DNA from: Modicisalibacter ilicicola DSM 19980
Lineage (GTDB): Bacteria > Pseudomonadota > Gammaproteobacteria > Pseudomonadales > Halomonadaceae
Direction: 5' to 3'
NCBI RefSeq assembly: GCF_900128925.1
Contig: NZ_FQUJ01000003.1
Span: 62,001-126,000 of the forward strand
DNA: 64,000 nucleotides
A program made the translations under genes and the position numbers. Under the pieces are notes generated by a model that was not told the origin of the DNA, searched no databases, and worked only from the letters and a program-made list of their open reading frames with translations. Numbering within the stretch: the stretch's first letter is position 1; each line of letters starts with the position of its first letter. This document shows, piece by piece, positions 1-10,725 of the stretch.

Positions 1-150
1 AAGGGTGGTCGGAGGACATTCGGCAGATGTGGGGTTCATGGCAACCTCGTCGGGTTTCACTCAAGGGTAGACGATGCCTCCCCCGAATTGCAAATAAATT
101 TGCAAATAGGTAATTATTTTTCATGCTGCAGGCGAGACTTCAAACTAAGC

Positions 151-170
151 GGCCATGCCATGACATGGCC
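151..170. repeat. Short inverted repeat upstream of the LpxR-family gene
   Basis: GGCCATG (151-157) and CATGGCC (164-170) form a 7-bp stem with a 6-base loop. No T-run follows on either side, so it is not a convincing terminator. It lies in the 264-base leader region before the first gene; bases 85-120 of that region are strikingly AT-rich, with TTGCAAAT occurring twice. No gene was recognised in 1-264. Confidence 0.3.
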
Positions 171-216
171 GGGGGACCCTGATGGTATTTCCCAAGGTCT
201 TTTGCTAGATTGATCC

Positions 217-238
217 AAACATACATATCTGTATGTTT
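217..238. promoter_or_regulatory. Perfect 8-6-8 inverted repeat, candidate operator
   Basis: AAACATAC (217-224), ATATCT, then GTATGTTT (231-238) is a perfect inverted repeat ending 26 bases before the start codon at 265. The layout resembles operators of TetR-family repressors (ACATAC/GTATGT half-sites), but no such regulator is in the window. The T-run after the right arm would also allow a weak terminator for a gene to the left. Confidence 0.4.
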
Positions 239-264
239 TTTTCGACGCCGCACAGGGACGTGTC

Positions 265-1260
265 ATGCGCAAATCTCTTCGTTCATTCGGGCCCCGCTCG
301 GGGCTGCTCCTCGCAAGCCTGTTTTGCAGCCCGCTGGGCTTGGCCGCGGATCTCTACTACCTCAAGGTGGAAAACGACCTGTTCTCCTCTTCCGAGGACG
401 GGCACTACACCAACGGTGTGGAAGCGGCGCGCATCGTCATCCCCGACGAGAGCCACTGGTCCCGCAGCCTCGCGGATGGTTTGCCAGGCTGGTCGGCCCG
501 CGACCTGGACGCCGTGGGTTATCACTTCATCCACCAGATCTACACCCCGAACAACATCACTAGGGAGCGCTTGATCGAGGACGATCGCCCTTACGCCGGC
601 GTGCTGCTGGGCGGTCTCTCGCTGTATGACGACACCCGGCACGAGGGTTGGCGGGAGGCAACCGCCGTGCAGCTGAAATTCGGCCTCGTAGGGCCCGCCG
701 CCGGCGGCGAACCCATCCAGAAGGCGGTACACGAGGTGGTGGGCAGCGACAACCCCAAGGGCTGGGACAACCAGCTCGATAACGAGCCGATTCTCAACCT
801 GGGCTGGGACAAGTCCTGGTGGTGGTTCTCGCGCTTCGGTGGGCTGGAGTGGGAATATGGGCCCAGCGCCTCCCTGCAGGTAGGCAATCTCTACGACTAC
901 CTGGGTGCCGGGGGCGCCGTGCGCTTCGGAAGCGGCCTGGACAAGAGCTTTGGTATTCCTGCCGTGGCCCCGGCCCAGGGCGGGCGTCAGGGGTTTACCG
1001 CCGATGCCGGATTCGGCTGGTACGGTTTCATCGGCACCCAAGGCCGCTACATGGCCCACAACCTGCTGCTCGACGGCAACACCTTCGAGGATAGCCACGA
1101 CGTGGAGCGACGCGAGTGGGTGGGCGATCTGACCGCCGGCGTCGTATTGAGCTGGGATCGCTTTCAGGTCGCGTTCACCAACGTCTGGCGCACCCGGGAG
1201 TTCGAGTCCCAGGACGAGGCGGATCAGTTCGGTTCCGTGACCCTCTCGACCTGGCTGTAG
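265..1260 (+). CDS. LpxR-family (DUF2219) outer-membrane lipid A deacylase-like protein
   Basis: The 331-residue protein has a signal peptide (about residues 1-28, ending LGLAA) and looks like an outer-membrane beta-barrel. It shows the family signatures END (36-38), HYTNG (47-51) and DDRPYAG (106-112), and a conserved His in QKAVHE near 156. These correspond to the Asn, Thr and His catalytic positions of Salmonella LpxR, which removes the 3'-acyloxyacyl group of lipid A in the outer membrane. Length matches the family. Family assignment is firm. Whether this member deacylates lipid A is inferred, since many DUF2219 proteins are untested. It is followed after 66 bases by a second exported protein. 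Confidence 0.85.
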   Translation: MRKSLRSFGPRSGLLLASLFCSPLGLAADLYYLKVENDLFSSSEDGHYTNGVEAARIVIPDESHWSRSLADGLPGWSARDLDAVGYHFIHQIYTPNNITRERLIEDDRPYAGVLLGGLSLYDDTRHEGWREATAVQLKFGLVGPAAGGEPIQKAVHEVVGSDNPKGWDNQLDNEPILNLGWDKSWWWFSRFGGLEWEYGPSASLQVGNLYDYLGAGGAVRFGSGLDKSFGIPAVAPAQGGRQGFTADAGFGWYGFIGTQGRYMAHNLLLDGNTFEDSHDVERREWVGDLTAGVVLSWDRFQVAFTNVWRTREFESQDEADQFGSVTLSTWL

Positions 1261-1326
1261 GCCGACTGGCGCTTCGCCGTCCGATCTGTTGTGCTTGGAC
1301 TTCTTTCTGTCAGGGGAGTATCGATC

Positions 1327-1809
1327 ATGGCACGACATCTCATCCCGCGCGTCTTGATGGCGACCCTGCTAGCCTTGGGAGTCCTCATGGAGAATGCCCA
1401 CGCCACCGACGATCCGGCCAACCCCCTGGTCACGGACCGCGGCATGTTCCGCCCACTGATCCTGGTCACGCCAAGCATCGACAACGCGGACTACATGCGC
1501 ATGCGCGAGGCGCTGCAGAAGCACCGGGAGGAGTTCGACGACCGCCGGATGGTGCTCTACAGCATCGAGGGCGGCAACGGCCACCGCGCCGGGCGGCCCA
1601 TGACGAGGTTCGAGACCCGGGCGCTGCTCGAGGCGCTGGAGGTGGACCCGCAGGGGCCGATGCAGGTCATTCTGGTCGGGTTCGATGGCGGCAAGAAGAT
1701 GCAGCTCGAGGGCTACGTCGATCCCCGGCAGGTCTTCGACATCATCGACAAGATGCCCATCCGCCGGTCGGAACAGCGTGAAAGCACCCAGCGAGAGAGC
1801 CGTCGATGA
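1327..1809 (+). CDS. Exported DUF4174 domain protein
   Basis: The 160-residue product starts at the ATG at 1327, preceded by GGGGAG; an upstream in-frame ATG at 1291 lacks a good ribosome site. Residues 1-26 form a signal peptide (to NAHA), so the protein is probably periplasmic. The rest is a DUF4174 domain with its characteristic end: a VILVGFDGGKK strand turn and IDKMPIRR near residues 142-149. The domain resembles a thioredoxin-like fold without catalytic cysteines; its function is unknown. The stop overlaps the next start (ATGA at 1806-1809), so it is translationally coupled to the exporter gene. Confidence 0.8.
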   Translation: MARHLIPRVLMATLLALGVLMENAHATDDPANPLVTDRGMFRPLILVTPSIDNADYMRMREALQKHREEFDDRRMVLYSIEGGNGHRAGRPMTRFETRALLEALEVDPQGPMQVILVGFDGGKKMQLEGYVDPRQVFDIIDKMPIRRSEQRESTQRESRR

Positions 1810-2768
1810 GAGCTTCGTCCCCGGTTTCCATGTCTGCCGAGCGCGGTCGGTCCCTGGGGCTGGCAGCGATGCCCGGTGTCTTCGTGGTGCTCTGGAGCAC
1901 CGGCTTCATCGGCGCCAAGTTCGGCCTGCCCTACGCCGAGCCCTTCACCTTCCTGTTCATTCGCTGCGTGCTGACACTGGTGATCATCGTCCCGCTGCTG
2001 GGGTTGTTCAAGGCCCAGTGGCCACCGTCACCGACGCTCTGGGGACACGCGGCGATGACCGGTCTGCTGGTCCACGGCGCCTACCTGGGCGGGGTGTTCT
2101 ATGCCATTCATCTCGGCCTGCCGGCAGGCCTGGCATCCTTGCTGGTCGGGCTTCAACCACTGCTGACCGCGGCGCTGGCGCTACCGCTCCTGGGTGAACG
2201 GCTGACAGCCTGGCAATGGCTGGGCCTGGTTCTGGGCCTGCTCGGCATCACCCTGGTGCTGAGCGGCAAGCTTGCCCCGGGCGAGGCGGGTCTCTTCGAG
2301 GGGTTCGGCCTGGGCGCGCTGGCCTGCGTCTTCGCCGCGTTGCTGGGCATCTCCGCCGGCACGCTCTATCAGAAGCGCTTCTGCGCCGGCATGCCGCTAT
2401 TGGGGGGCAGCATCGCCCAGTACCTGGCCGCCGGCATCTTCTTCGGCGGCGGTGCGCTGCTCTTCGAGACTCGCCAGGTCGACTGGACGCCGACCTTCGT
2501 TGCTACCCTGGCCTGGCTGGTCCTGGTGCTTTCGATCGCGGCGATTCTGTTGCTGATGGCGCTGATCCGCCGCGGCGCGGCCTCACGGGTGGCCAGCCTG
2601 TTCTACCTGGTGCCGCCGCTGACCGCCCTGGAGGCCTGGTGGCTGTTCGACGAAACCCTGGGGGCGGTGGCACTGGCCGGCATGGCGATCGCCATCACCG
2701 GCGTCATTCTGGTGGTACGCGGCAACCGCCCGGCCCAGGCGCCTCGTGACCGTACAGAGAAGGCTTAA
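1806..2768 (+). CDS. EamA/DMT-superfamily inner-membrane exporter
   Basis: The 320-residue protein has about ten hydrophobic helices arranged as two EamA repeats (roughly residues 15-150 and 165-300). Each repeat ends in the typical LGLxLxxxGI/GMAIAITGVILVV helix. This is the drug/metabolite transporter fold used to export amino acids and small metabolites. The substrate cannot be read from the sequence. The start overlaps the stop of the DUF4174 gene by ATGA. An internal Met at residue 9 is an alternative start. Confidence 0.85.
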   Translation: MRASSPVSMSAERGRSLGLAAMPGVFVVLWSTGFIGAKFGLPYAEPFTFLFIRCVLTLVIIVPLLGLFKAQWPPSPTLWGHAAMTGLLVHGAYLGGVFYAIHLGLPAGLASLLVGLQPLLTAALALPLLGERLTAWQWLGLVLGLLGITLVLSGKLAPGEAGLFEGFGLGALACVFAALLGISAGTLYQKRFCAGMPLLGGSIAQYLAAGIFFGGGALLFETRQVDWTPTFVATLAWLVLVLSIAAILLLMALIRRGAASRVASLFYLVPPLTALEAWWLFDETLGAVALAGMAIAITGVILVVRGNRPAQAPRDRTEKA

Positions 2769-2845
2769 GTCTTTCATGGCGCAGCCGATAGTGGTCGTAC
2801 TCGGTACCTCGAACGGTACCTGGCATTGCTAGCGACGGAGAGAAC

Positions 2846-3697
2846 ATGTCCCACTGCGCCCGGGTGGATGCGCGCTGTGGCCGCTGCGACGGCCCGCTAC
2901 CCTTCGATTTCAGCATGGCGTTCCAGCCCATCGTCGACACGCGTCGCGCGCGCATCGTCGCCTACGAGGCGCTGGTGCGCGGCCCCCGGGGCGAATCCGC
3001 CCACAGCGTTCTTTCCCAGGTCACCAAGGACCTGCTCTACCGCTTCGATCAGGCCTGCCGAGTACGTGCCATCGAACTCGCCAGCGCTCTCGGCATGCAG
3101 GAGACCCTGTCGATCAACTTCCTGCCCAATGCCGTCTACGATCCCGAGGCCTGCATCCAGTCGACCCTGGAGGTCTCGGAGCGCGTCGGCTGGCCCGGGG
3201 AGCGCCTGATCTTCGAGATCACCGAGACCGAGCGCGTTCTCGATCGGCGGCACCTGCGCGATATCATCGACACCTACCGCAGCATGGGCTTCGCCACCGC
3301 CATCGACGATTTCGGCAATGGCTACGCCAATCTCGATCTGCTGACCGACCTGCGTCCAGACAAGCTGAAGATCGATCGCGAACTGATCATGGGTTGCGAC
3401 CAGGATACCCGGCGGCAGGCGCTCATCAGGTCCATCATGTCTCTGGCCGTGGAGCTGGGGATCGAGCCGGTCGCCGAGGGGGTCGAGACCCGGAACGAGG
3501 CCATCTGGCTGTCGCGGCTGGGAATCACCCATCAGCAAGGCTTCTATTTTGCCCGCCCCGCCCTGGAGGCGCTTTGCAGCGGGCTGACCGACAAGCTGAA
3601 CGCCCTGCGCGACGCGGTGGCGACGAGTACCGAAGCCCCTCGTTGCCCTGCAACACGCACCCGCATGTCGCGCCGCGTCTATAGCTGGTTCAGATAG
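2846..3697 (+). CDS. EAL-domain cyclic-di-GMP phosphodiesterase
   Basis: This 283-residue soluble protein is almost entirely one EAL domain, which hydrolyses c-di-GMP to pGpG. All metal and catalytic signature positions are visible: EAL at 41-43, the INF Asn near 92, EITE near 126, DDFGNGYAN near 155, KIDRE near 176, EGVE near 212 and QGFYFARP near 231. Activity is therefore expected. The first 20 residues hold a Cys/His cluster ([12 protein letters not shown]) that could bind a metal, with no separate sensor domain. No GGDEF domain or membrane segment is present. The 3' end overlaps the convergent mtgA gene by 19 bases. Confidence 0.92.
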   Translation: MSHCARVDARCGRCDGPLPFDFSMAFQPIVDTRRARIVAYEALVRGPRGESAHSVLSQVTKDLLYRFDQACRVRAIELASALGMQETLSINFLPNAVYDPEACIQSTLEVSERVGWPGERLIFEITETERVLDRRHLRDIIDTYRSMGFATAIDDFGNGYANLDLLTDLRPDKLKIDRELIMGCDQDTRRQALIRSIMSLAVELGIEPVAEGVETRNEAIWLSRLGITHQQGFYFARPALEALCSGLTDKLNALRDAVATSTEAPRCPATRTRMSRRVYSWFR

Positions 3698-4383
3698 GTG
3701 GTGCCCCCCAGCTGACGCATCTGCCCCCTGATCCACCGGCTACGCTGCAGGATGTAGTCGCTGGGCCGCGAAGCGCTCCACCCCCGGGGGTTGGGCAAAA
3801 CGGCGGCCAGGCGGCTGGCCTGGGTCTCGCTCAGCGCCGAGGCCGAGACACCGAAATGGTGCTGCGCCGCCGCCTCCAGGCCAAACACCCCATCGCCCCA
3901 TTCGGCGATATTGAGATAGACCTCGAGGATGCGCTCCTTGGGCCACAGCAACTCGATGAGCACGGTGAACCAGGCCTCGAGCCCCTTGCGAAGCCAGTTG
4001 CGACCGGTCCACAGGAACAGGTTCTTGGCGGTCTGCTGGCTGATGGTGCTGGCCCCTCGCAGACCGTCGCCGGAGCGCCAGTCTGCCACGGCCTTGCGCA
4101 GCTGGCCGAAATCGAAACCATGATGCTCCGGGAATTTCTGGTCCTCGGCGGCGATGACGGCAAGCTTGGCGTGATCGGACAACCGACCCCAGGGAGCCCA
4201 GTCGTGGCGGATGTTCAGCGGCTCCCCCGCCACCCAGGAGTGCACCTTGCGCTCGACCATGACCATCGAGCCGAAGACCGGGACCACTCGAAACAGCATC
4301 ACCAGCAGTACCGAGAGCGCCACGAAGCCGGCAATCGCGATCAATGAATAGCGCACTGTCCGGCGCAGCCAATCCTGGGTCAT
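3679..4383 (-). CDS. mtgA: Monofunctional biosynthetic peptidoglycan transglycosylase
   Basis: MtgA polymerises lipid II into glycan strands at the periplasmic face of the inner membrane. The 234-residue product has one N-terminal membrane anchor (about residues 9-31) and a GT51 domain with the catalytic Glu in [12 protein letters not shown] and the second motif [30 protein letters not shown] follows. The start at 4383 follows a purine-rich GAGAGA site and gives family-standard length; a longer frame to 4452 is unlikely to be used. No transpeptidase domain is present, as expected for the monofunctional type. Confidence 0.93.
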   Translation of the reverse strand: MTQDWLRRTVRYSLIAIAGFVALSVLLVMLFRVVPVFGSMVMVERKVHSWVAGEPLNIRHDWAPWGRLSDHAKLAVIAAEDQKFPEHHGFDFGQLRKAVADWRSGDGLRGASTISQQTAKNLFLWTGRNWLRKGLEAWFTVLIELLWPKERILEVYLNIAEWGDGVFGLEAAAQHHFGVSASALSETQASRLAAVLPNPRGWSASRPSDYILQRSRWIRGQMRQLGGTTYLNQL

Positions 4384-4486
4384 GGTCTCTCTCTGTACAT
4401 CCCGCGGTGCCCCAGTATAACAACGCCGCCTCCCCTGGCGGGAAGACGGCATGGCACTGGCGCTCGGTGGCGATTGCGGACGAGGG

Positions 4487-5629
4487 CTATCTCAGCGGTA
4501 CGCTGGCATAGGTCGACTCTCCCCGGGCCTTGGCCAGTGCCGCAACCGCACTCGAGACAGGTTCCTGTCCGAGCGCGTCTGGCGACAGGGTCAGGGCCAG
4601 CGATTGGCTCTCGCTCAGGGGCTCGCCACTGCGCGACCGGGTGCCCAGACGCTCCTCGCGGGGCGGGATGCCGAAGAATTCGCGATAGCACTTCGAGAAG
4701 TGTGGCGTCGAGACGAAACCGCAAGCCGAGGCCACCTCGATGATCGGCATCGGCGTCTGCTTCAGGTACTGACGGGCCCGGGTCAGTCTCAGCCGCAGGT
4801 AGTAGCGCGACGGCGAACAATGCAGGTACTTCTGGAACAACCGCTCCAGCTGGCGACGCGAGACATCGACATAGGCCGCCAGCTCGTCGAAGCCGATGGG
4901 CTCCTCGAGGTTGGCCTCCATCAGCGCGACGATCTCCAGCAGCTTGGGCTGCGTCGTGCCCAGCACGTGCTTGAGCGGCACGCGCTGTTGATCCTGCTCG
5001 TTGCGGACGCGCTCGTAGATGAACATCTCGGAGATCGCCGCCGACAGGTCGCGACCGTGATCGCGCCCGATCAGGGTGAGCATCATGTCCATGGGCGCGG
5101 TGCCGCCCGAGGCGGTGAAGCGATCCCGGTCGATGGAGAAAAGCCGTGTGGTCAGCGCGATGCGCGGAAAGGCCTCCTGCATGGCGGCGAGGCATTCCCA
5201 GTGAACGCTGGCCTCGAAACCATCGAGCAGCCCGGCACGCGCCAGCGCCCAGCTCCCGGTACAGACGGCCCCCATGCGTCGCAACTGACGGGATTGCGCC
5301 TGCAGCCAGCTCACGTGTTCACGAGTGATGTTGCGATTGGGGCCGACACCACCGCACACCACCACCCAGTCGAGGGAGAGCGGGATGGTGGTCGCGGCAT
5401 CCGGTGTCACCTGTAGACCGTCACTGGCATTCACCGGCTGACCGTCCTGGGTGAGGGTATACCAGCGATAGAGCTCCTGGCCGGCCAGCTGGTTGGCCAT
5501 GCGCAGCGGCTCGATGGCGGAGGCCAGCGAGATCAGCGTGAAGCTGTCCAGCAGCAGGAAGCCAAGGGTCTGGGGAACCACGGTCCGCTGGGTAGTGGAG
5601 GTAGCACTTGCCGAACGAGAAGTTGCCAT
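4487..5629 (-). CDS. gbdR: GbdR-type AraC-family regulator of glycine betaine catabolism
   Basis: The 380-residue protein has an N-terminal class I glutamine-amidotransferase-like sensor domain (about 25-200) and a C-terminal AraC HTH domain (about 240-330). It closely follows what I know of Pseudomonas Gbd[21 protein letters not shown] near the start, [20 protein letters not shown] in the linker, [20 protein letters not shown] in the second HTH, and the tail [14 protein letters not shown]. In Pseudomonas GbdR responds to betaine and dimethylglycine and activates their demethylation genes and serine/glycine metabolism. Start 5629 follows GAGAGGGG. The downstream genes detoxify formaldehyde and deaminate serine, which supports the assignment. 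Confidence 0.88.
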   Translation of the reverse strand: MATSRSASATSTTQRTVVPQTLGFLLLDSFTLISLASAIEPLRMANQLAGQELYRWYTLTQDGQPVNASDGLQVTPDAATTIPLSLDWVVVCGGVGPNRNITREHVSWLQAQSRQLRRMGAVCTGSWALARAGLLDGFEASVHWECLAAMQEAFPRIALTTRLFSIDRDRFTASGGTAPMDMMLTLIGRDHGRDLSAAISEMFIYERVRNEQDQQRVPLKHVLGTTQPKLLEIVALMEANLEEPIGFDELAAYVDVSRRQLERLFQKYLHCSPSRYYLRLRLTRARQYLKQTPMPIIEVASACGFVSTPHFSKCYREFFGIPPREERLGTRSRSGEPLSESQSLALTLSPDALGQEPVSSAVAALAKARGESTYASVPLR

Positions 5630-5834
5630 ACGCCCCTCTCTTACGTATCGCCCCCTGCCCGAGGGTGAGGGTCTCGTTGTCGTTGCCTGCCGATGTTTCG
5701 ACCTCACCACTCAATGTAAGGCCTGTGTCGTTTTCTGCCAGCAACATTTCAGATTTCCGACAGGAAAAGAAGCGTTCAGGAGAATTCTGACGCAGGCGGG
5801 TATTCGAATGTCGCACCGAGCCATGTATAGCCGG

Positions 5835-5865
5835 CAAAAAACGACGCCTCGATGAAACCGAGGCG
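5835..5865 (-). terminator. Rho-independent terminator after fghA
   Basis: Read on the minus strand, a 7-bp GC stem (CGCCTCG at 5845-5851 with CGAGGCG at 5859-5865, 7-base loop) is followed by a run of six T (5836-5841). It lies 30 bases past the fghA stop codon and would end the adhC-fghA transcript before gbdR. Confidence 0.8.
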
Positions 5866-5895
5866 CCGCCAGGGGTTCGCGGGAACTCAGGGACC

Positions 5896-6750
5896 CTAGG
5901 CTATCTTGAGATGCCTGGCGTGATAGCGCAGATGCTCTTCGATGAAGGTGGCGATGAAGTAGTAGCTGTGATCGTAGCCCGGCTGGCGCCTCAGCGTCAG
6001 GGGATGGTCTCGCTTCTCGCAGGCAGCCTCCAGGTTCTCGGGCTTCAATTGCTCCTCGAGGAAATCGTCGTTCTCGCCCTGATCGATGAACAGCGGTTGA
6101 CGCGAGGCACCCTTGGCGACCAGCTCGCAGGCGTCGTACTGGGTCCACAGACCACGATCGTCACCCAGATAGTTGCCGAAGGCTTTCTTGCCCCAGGGCA
6201 CGACACTGGGATTGACCACGGGGGCGAAGGCCGATACCGAGGCAAAACGCCCTGGCTGGCGCAACGCCATCACCAGGGCACCGTGGCCGCCCATGGAGTG
6301 GCCACTGATGGCCTCGCGCCCATTGACCGGAAAATGCTGACGCACCACCGACGGCAGTTCGTCGTTGACATAGTCGTACATGCGATAGTGCCTCGACCAG
6401 GGCTTCTGGGTGGCGTTGACGTAGAAACCGGCCCCGGAACCAAAGTCGTAGCTATCGTGCTCGCCCGGAAGATCCAGCCCGCGCGGGCTGGTATCCGGGC
6501 AGACGATCACCATGCCCAGCTCCGCGGCGACGCGCTGGGCGCCAGCCTTCTGCATGAAGTTCTCGTCGGTGCAGGTCAGCCCGGACAGCCACCACAGCAA
6601 CGGCACCTTGCCTTGCTCCGCCTGGGGAGGCAGATAGATGGAAAAGGTCATCTCGCAATCGAGCGCTCTGGCATGATGCCTGTAGCGCTTGAGCCAACCG
6701 CCGAAACATTTGTTGGCGGACACCTGCTCCAGCGTTTCGGACATGCTCAT
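5896..6750 (-). CDS. fghA: S-formylglutathione hydrolase
   Basis: This esterase D-family enzyme hydrolyses S-formylglutathione to formate and glutathione, the last step of glutathione-dependent formaldehyde oxidation. The 284-residue length is standard. The nucleophile serine lies in GHSMGGHG near residue 149. WWLSGLTCTDENFMQKAG is the oxyanion/substrate loop, and the catalytic His is in GYDHSYYF near 261. It lies 54 bases downstream of adhC on the same strand and probably shares its transcript. Confidence 0.95.
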   Translation of the reverse strand: MSMSETLEQVSANKCFGGWLKRYRHHARALDCEMTFSIYLPPQAEQGKVPLLWWLSGLTCTDENFMQKAGAQRVAAELGMVIVCPDTSPRGLDLPGEHDSYDFGSGAGFYVNATQKPWSRHYRMYDYVNDELPSVVRQHFPVNGREAISGHSMGGHGALVMALRQPGRFASVSAFAPVVNPSVVPWGKKAFGNYLGDDRGLWTQYDACELVAKGASRQPLFIDQGENDDFLEEQLKPENLEAACEKRDHPLTLRRQPGYDHSYYFIATFIEEHLRYHARHLKIA

Positions 6751-6804
6751 GCGGTCTCCTTGTCTGGCAAGCTGACAGCGCCACCCGAGATGGCGCCTTG
6801 CTGT

Positions 6805-8007
<1,203 letters not shown>

Positions 8008-8068
8008 TTATCTGAAAACGACCAGCACCGTCGATGAGCGCGTCGCAGGGGGGTGGCGATAAGCCTGT

Positions 8069-8854
8069 TCACTCCGTGCGTACTTCATTGACCTCGCCGC
8101 CACGCTCCTTGAATTCGATATCGCTGAACAGCGGACGCAGGCTGTCATTGAGATAACGGCTGTCGAACTCCGCCACAGCAGCCAGCTTCAGGGGGTCCAC
8201 AAGGCAGATGCGATGGCGTTCGCGCAGCACCAGCCCTTCCTCTCGGAAAGTGGAGAAGGTGCGACTGATGTGTACCGAACTCAGCCCCAGGGCATCGCCG
8301 AGCTGTTCCTGGGACAGCGGCAAGCGGAAGTGGCCATCGCTGAGCGAGTCGGTCTGGCCGAGGCGCTCATACATCTCGTAGAGGAAGTGCGCGAGACGCT
8401 GGTAGGCGGAGCGTCGAGCAAGATTGACCAGTCGCTCGGTCAGAAGCACCTGGTGGCGGCTGGCGATCGCGAACAGCACCGCGGTCAGGGTGGTCGAGGA
8501 ACGAAAGATGTCCAGCAGACGGCGGTGAGGGAAATAGCAGATCACGCCGTCATCGATCATCGTGACCCCGGAAAGCCGCTGGGAAAAGGCGAACTCGCGC
8601 ATGCCGATGATGTCCCCGGGAAGATAGATCTCGAGGATCTGGCGGCTGCCATCGCCAAGGTTACGATAGGAATAGGCCCAGCCCCGGCGGATCGTGCAGA
8701 ACTCCGACGCCCTGTCGCACTCCTTCCAAAGGGTCTCGCCGGCGCGTACCTCGGTAGGGCTTTGCTCCAGCGCGAACAACAACTCCTTGTCCTTTTCCGA
8801 CAAGGCACAGTAGTTGCTGAAGAGACGAACGATGCAGCTGTCTTGTTGGTCCAC
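8069..8854 (-). CDS. Crp/Fnr-family transcriptional regulator
   Basis: The 261-residue protein has a cyclic-nucleotide-binding-like beta-roll (about 20-140, with LEIYLPGDIIGMREF) and a C-terminal Crp-type winged helix (about 150-225, LSQEQLGDALGLSSVHISRTF). The FNR-type cysteine cluster that would bind an iron-sulfur centre is absent, so oxygen sensing by that route is unlikely. The ligand is unknown. The start is a GTG at 8854 with only a weak ribosome site. It lies upstream of adhC in the same direction but separated by 154 bases, and may or may not control it. Confidence 0.88.
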   Translation of the reverse strand: MDQQDSCIVRLFSNYCALSEKDKELLFALEQSPTEVRAGETLWKECDRASEFCTIRRGWAYSYRNLGDGSRQILEIYLPGDIIGMREFAFSQRLSGVTMIDDGVICYFPHRRLLDIFRSSTTLTAVLFAIASRHQVLLTERLVNLARRSAYQRLAHFLYEMYERLGQTDSLSDGHFRLPLSQEQLGDALGLSSVHISRTFSTFREEGLVLRERHRICLVDPLKLAAVAEFDSRYLNDSLRPLFSDIEFKERGGEVNEVRTE

Positions 8855-8951
8855 GGTCGAGCGATCCCGTTCTGGTGGGTTTGCGATGCCGGGTGTCTTG
8901 TGGCACTGACGGTTTTCGCAGCATATTCTGAACCACCCCGATGCGCCTCCG

Positions 8952-8967
8952 AATAACCCAAGTTATT
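8952..8967. promoter_or_regulatory. 6-4-6 inverted repeat upstream of the Crp/Fnr gene
   Basis: AATAAC (8952-8957), CCAA, GTTATT (8962-8967) is a perfect dyad in the 244-base region between the Crp/Fnr gene and sdaA, about 98 bases before the GTG start. It does not match the Crp or FNR consensus half-sites. It may be an autoregulatory site; this is inference from position alone. Confidence 0.25.
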
Positions 8968-9098
8968 TTTGCAGACGCTTCGCGCTATCCTACTCGCCCC
9001 GAATTATTCTGTCTCGCCCCTTTGCATGCCCGAAGACGCCTTGCAGGGCGTCCTTGGCCAGCACGCTTACTGGCTGGGTAGCAAGTGATCGGCCTGGG

Positions 9099-10478
9099 TC
9101 AACATTCGATGGTATTGACCGCCAGACCGCCCCGGGAGGTCTCCTTGTACTTGTCCTGCATGTCACGACCGGTATCGCGCATGGTACGGATCACCTTGTC
9201 CAGCGAGATGAAGTGCTCACCGTCGCCGCGCAGGGCCATCTGGGCGGCATTGATCGCCTTGACCGAAGCGATGGCATTGCGCTCGATGCAGGGCACCTGG
9301 ACCAGCCCTCCCACCGGATCGCAGGTCAGGCCGAGGTTGTGCTCGAGCCCGATCTCGGCGGCGTTCTCGACCTGGCCCGGGGTGCCGCCCATGACCTCGG
9401 CCAGGCCGGCCGCCGCCATGGCGCAGGCGGAACCGACCTCGCCCTGGCAGCCGACCTCGGCGCCGGAGATCGAGGCATTCTTCTTGCACAGGATGCCCAC
9501 CGCAGCGGCAGCCAGCAGGAAGTCGACCAGATCGCGTTCGCAGGCCCCGGGCTGGAACTTCATGTAATAGTGCAGCACCGCCGGAATGATGCCTGCCGCC
9601 CCGTTGGTGGGGGCGGTGACCATGCGCCCGCCGGCGGCGTTTTCCTCGTTGACCGCCAGGGCATAGACATTGACCCAGTCCATCGCCGAGAAGGTCGAGC
9701 TGATCAGGCTTGGGCTCTCCTCGACGGCCTGCAGACGCTGATAGAGCTGCTTGGCGCGGCGCTTGACGTTGAGGCCGCCGGGCAAGACTCCCTCCTGCTC
9801 GAGACCGTGGTCGACGCAAGCCCGCATGGCTTCCCAGACACGCCACAACTCGCGGCGGATCTCGGTCTCGTTGCGCCACGCCTTCTCGTTCTCCATCATC
9901 AGCTCGCTGATGCGCAGGTCATGCATGCGGCACAGCGCCAGCAGCTCTTCGGCGCTGTCGAAATCGTAGGGCAACGTCGTACCGTCGGTATCGAAATCGC
10001 CGGCCTGGGCCTGCTCGTCGTCGATGACGAAACCGCCCCCCACCGAGTAATAGGTGTTGCGATGGAGCTCATCGTTGTAGCCATGGGCGATCAAGCGCAG
10101 GGCGTTGGGGTGGTGCGGCAGGTTCTCCTCGAACAGCTGCATGTCGCGCGCCCAGACGAAGGCCACTCCCAGGCGGCCGTCCAGCATCAGGGTCTGGGCC
10201 TCGAGCAGTTCCTCGATGCAAGGCGTGATGATCGCCGGGTCGATGCTGTCCGGGCGCTCGCCCATCAGGCCCATGATGACGGCACGGTCGGTACCATGGC
10301 CGATGCCGGTGGCGGACAGCGAGCCGTAGAGCTGGACCTCGACCCGAGCGACGCGCTCGAGCAGATCCCGGTCGCGCAACTCCTCGACGAAATCATGGGC
10401 GGCACGCATAGGGCCTACGGTATGCGAGCTGGAGGGGCCGATACCGATCTTGAACAGGTCGAATACGCTGATGGACAT
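9099..10478 (-). CDS. sdaA: L-serine ammonia-lyase, iron-sulfur type
   Basis: The 459-residue single-chain enzyme deaminates L-serine to pyruvate and ammonia using a [4Fe-4S] cluster. The beta-domain motif [13 protein letters not shown] is near residues 12-24. The alpha domain has [33 protein letters not shown] and [20 protein letters not shown], which carry the cluster cysteines. Length agrees with SdaA/SdaB. It is divergent from a LysR-type gene across 247 bases. In Pseudomonas aeruginosa an sda gene sits next to gbdR. Here sdaA lies a few kb from gbdR with the formaldehyde genes between, consistent with use of the serine formed from betaine-derived glycine. Confidence 0.95.
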   Translation of the reverse strand: MSISVFDLFKIGIGPSSSHTVGPMRAAHDFVEELRDRDLLERVARVEVQLYGSLSATGIGHGTDRAVIMGLMGERPDSIDPAIITPCIEELLEAQTLMLDGRLGVAFVWARDMQLFEENLPHHPNALRLIAHGYNDELHRNTYYSVGGGFVIDDEQAQAGDFDTDGTTLPYDFDSAEELLALCRMHDLRISELMMENEKAWRNETEIRRELWRVWEAMRACVDHGLEQEGVLPGGLNVKRRAKQLYQRLQAVEESPSLISSTFSAMDWVNVYALAVNEENAAGGRMVTAPTNGAAGIIPAVLHYYMKFQPGACERDLVDFLLAAAAVGILCKKNASISGAEVGCQGEVGSACAMAAAGLAEVMGGTPGQVENAAEIGLEHNLGLTCDPVGGLVQVPCIERNAIASVKAINAAQMALRGDGEHFISLDKVIRTMRDTGRDMQDKYKETSRGGLAVNTIEC

Positions 10479-10614
10479 AGGTCATTACCTCGTCGGGGCG
10501 CTCGGCGGGATCCCGCATGGATCAATCTCGCTAAAGCGCCCTGATTTGAACTGGGATCATCACTAGACTGGACCCGACCGGCACGGGAGGCAATCGAGAA
10601 TATCTGGTTTTCGC

Positions 10615-10629
10615 TTTAGCCTGGCTAAA
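10615..10629. promoter_or_regulatory. Candidate LysR-type operator between sdaA and the LysR gene
   Basis: TTTAG (10615-10619), five bases, then CTAAA (10625-10629) is a perfect dyad. It fits the general LysR-type T-N11-A box. It lies 97 bases before the LysR start and 137 bases before sdaA, a common position for a regulator controlling both genes. Confidence 0.4.
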
Positions 10630-10725
10630 TCCATGGCGCAAAGACAGGTACTCATTTCTATCGGTGTCGCGCAGCGATCGGTTAGAATCTTCATCAACAC
10701 CCTTTGGCTTCATGATTACTAAACC

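Noticed and set aside
1-264. A gene in the first 264 bases
   Set aside because: Only very short frames without family features or ribosome sites were seen; the region looks like intergenic control sequence.
2798-2821. GGTACC pair before the EAL gene as operator or terminator
   Set aside because: Each GGTACC is a self-palindrome; with a 6-base gap and no T-run it gives no strong structural or regulatory signal.
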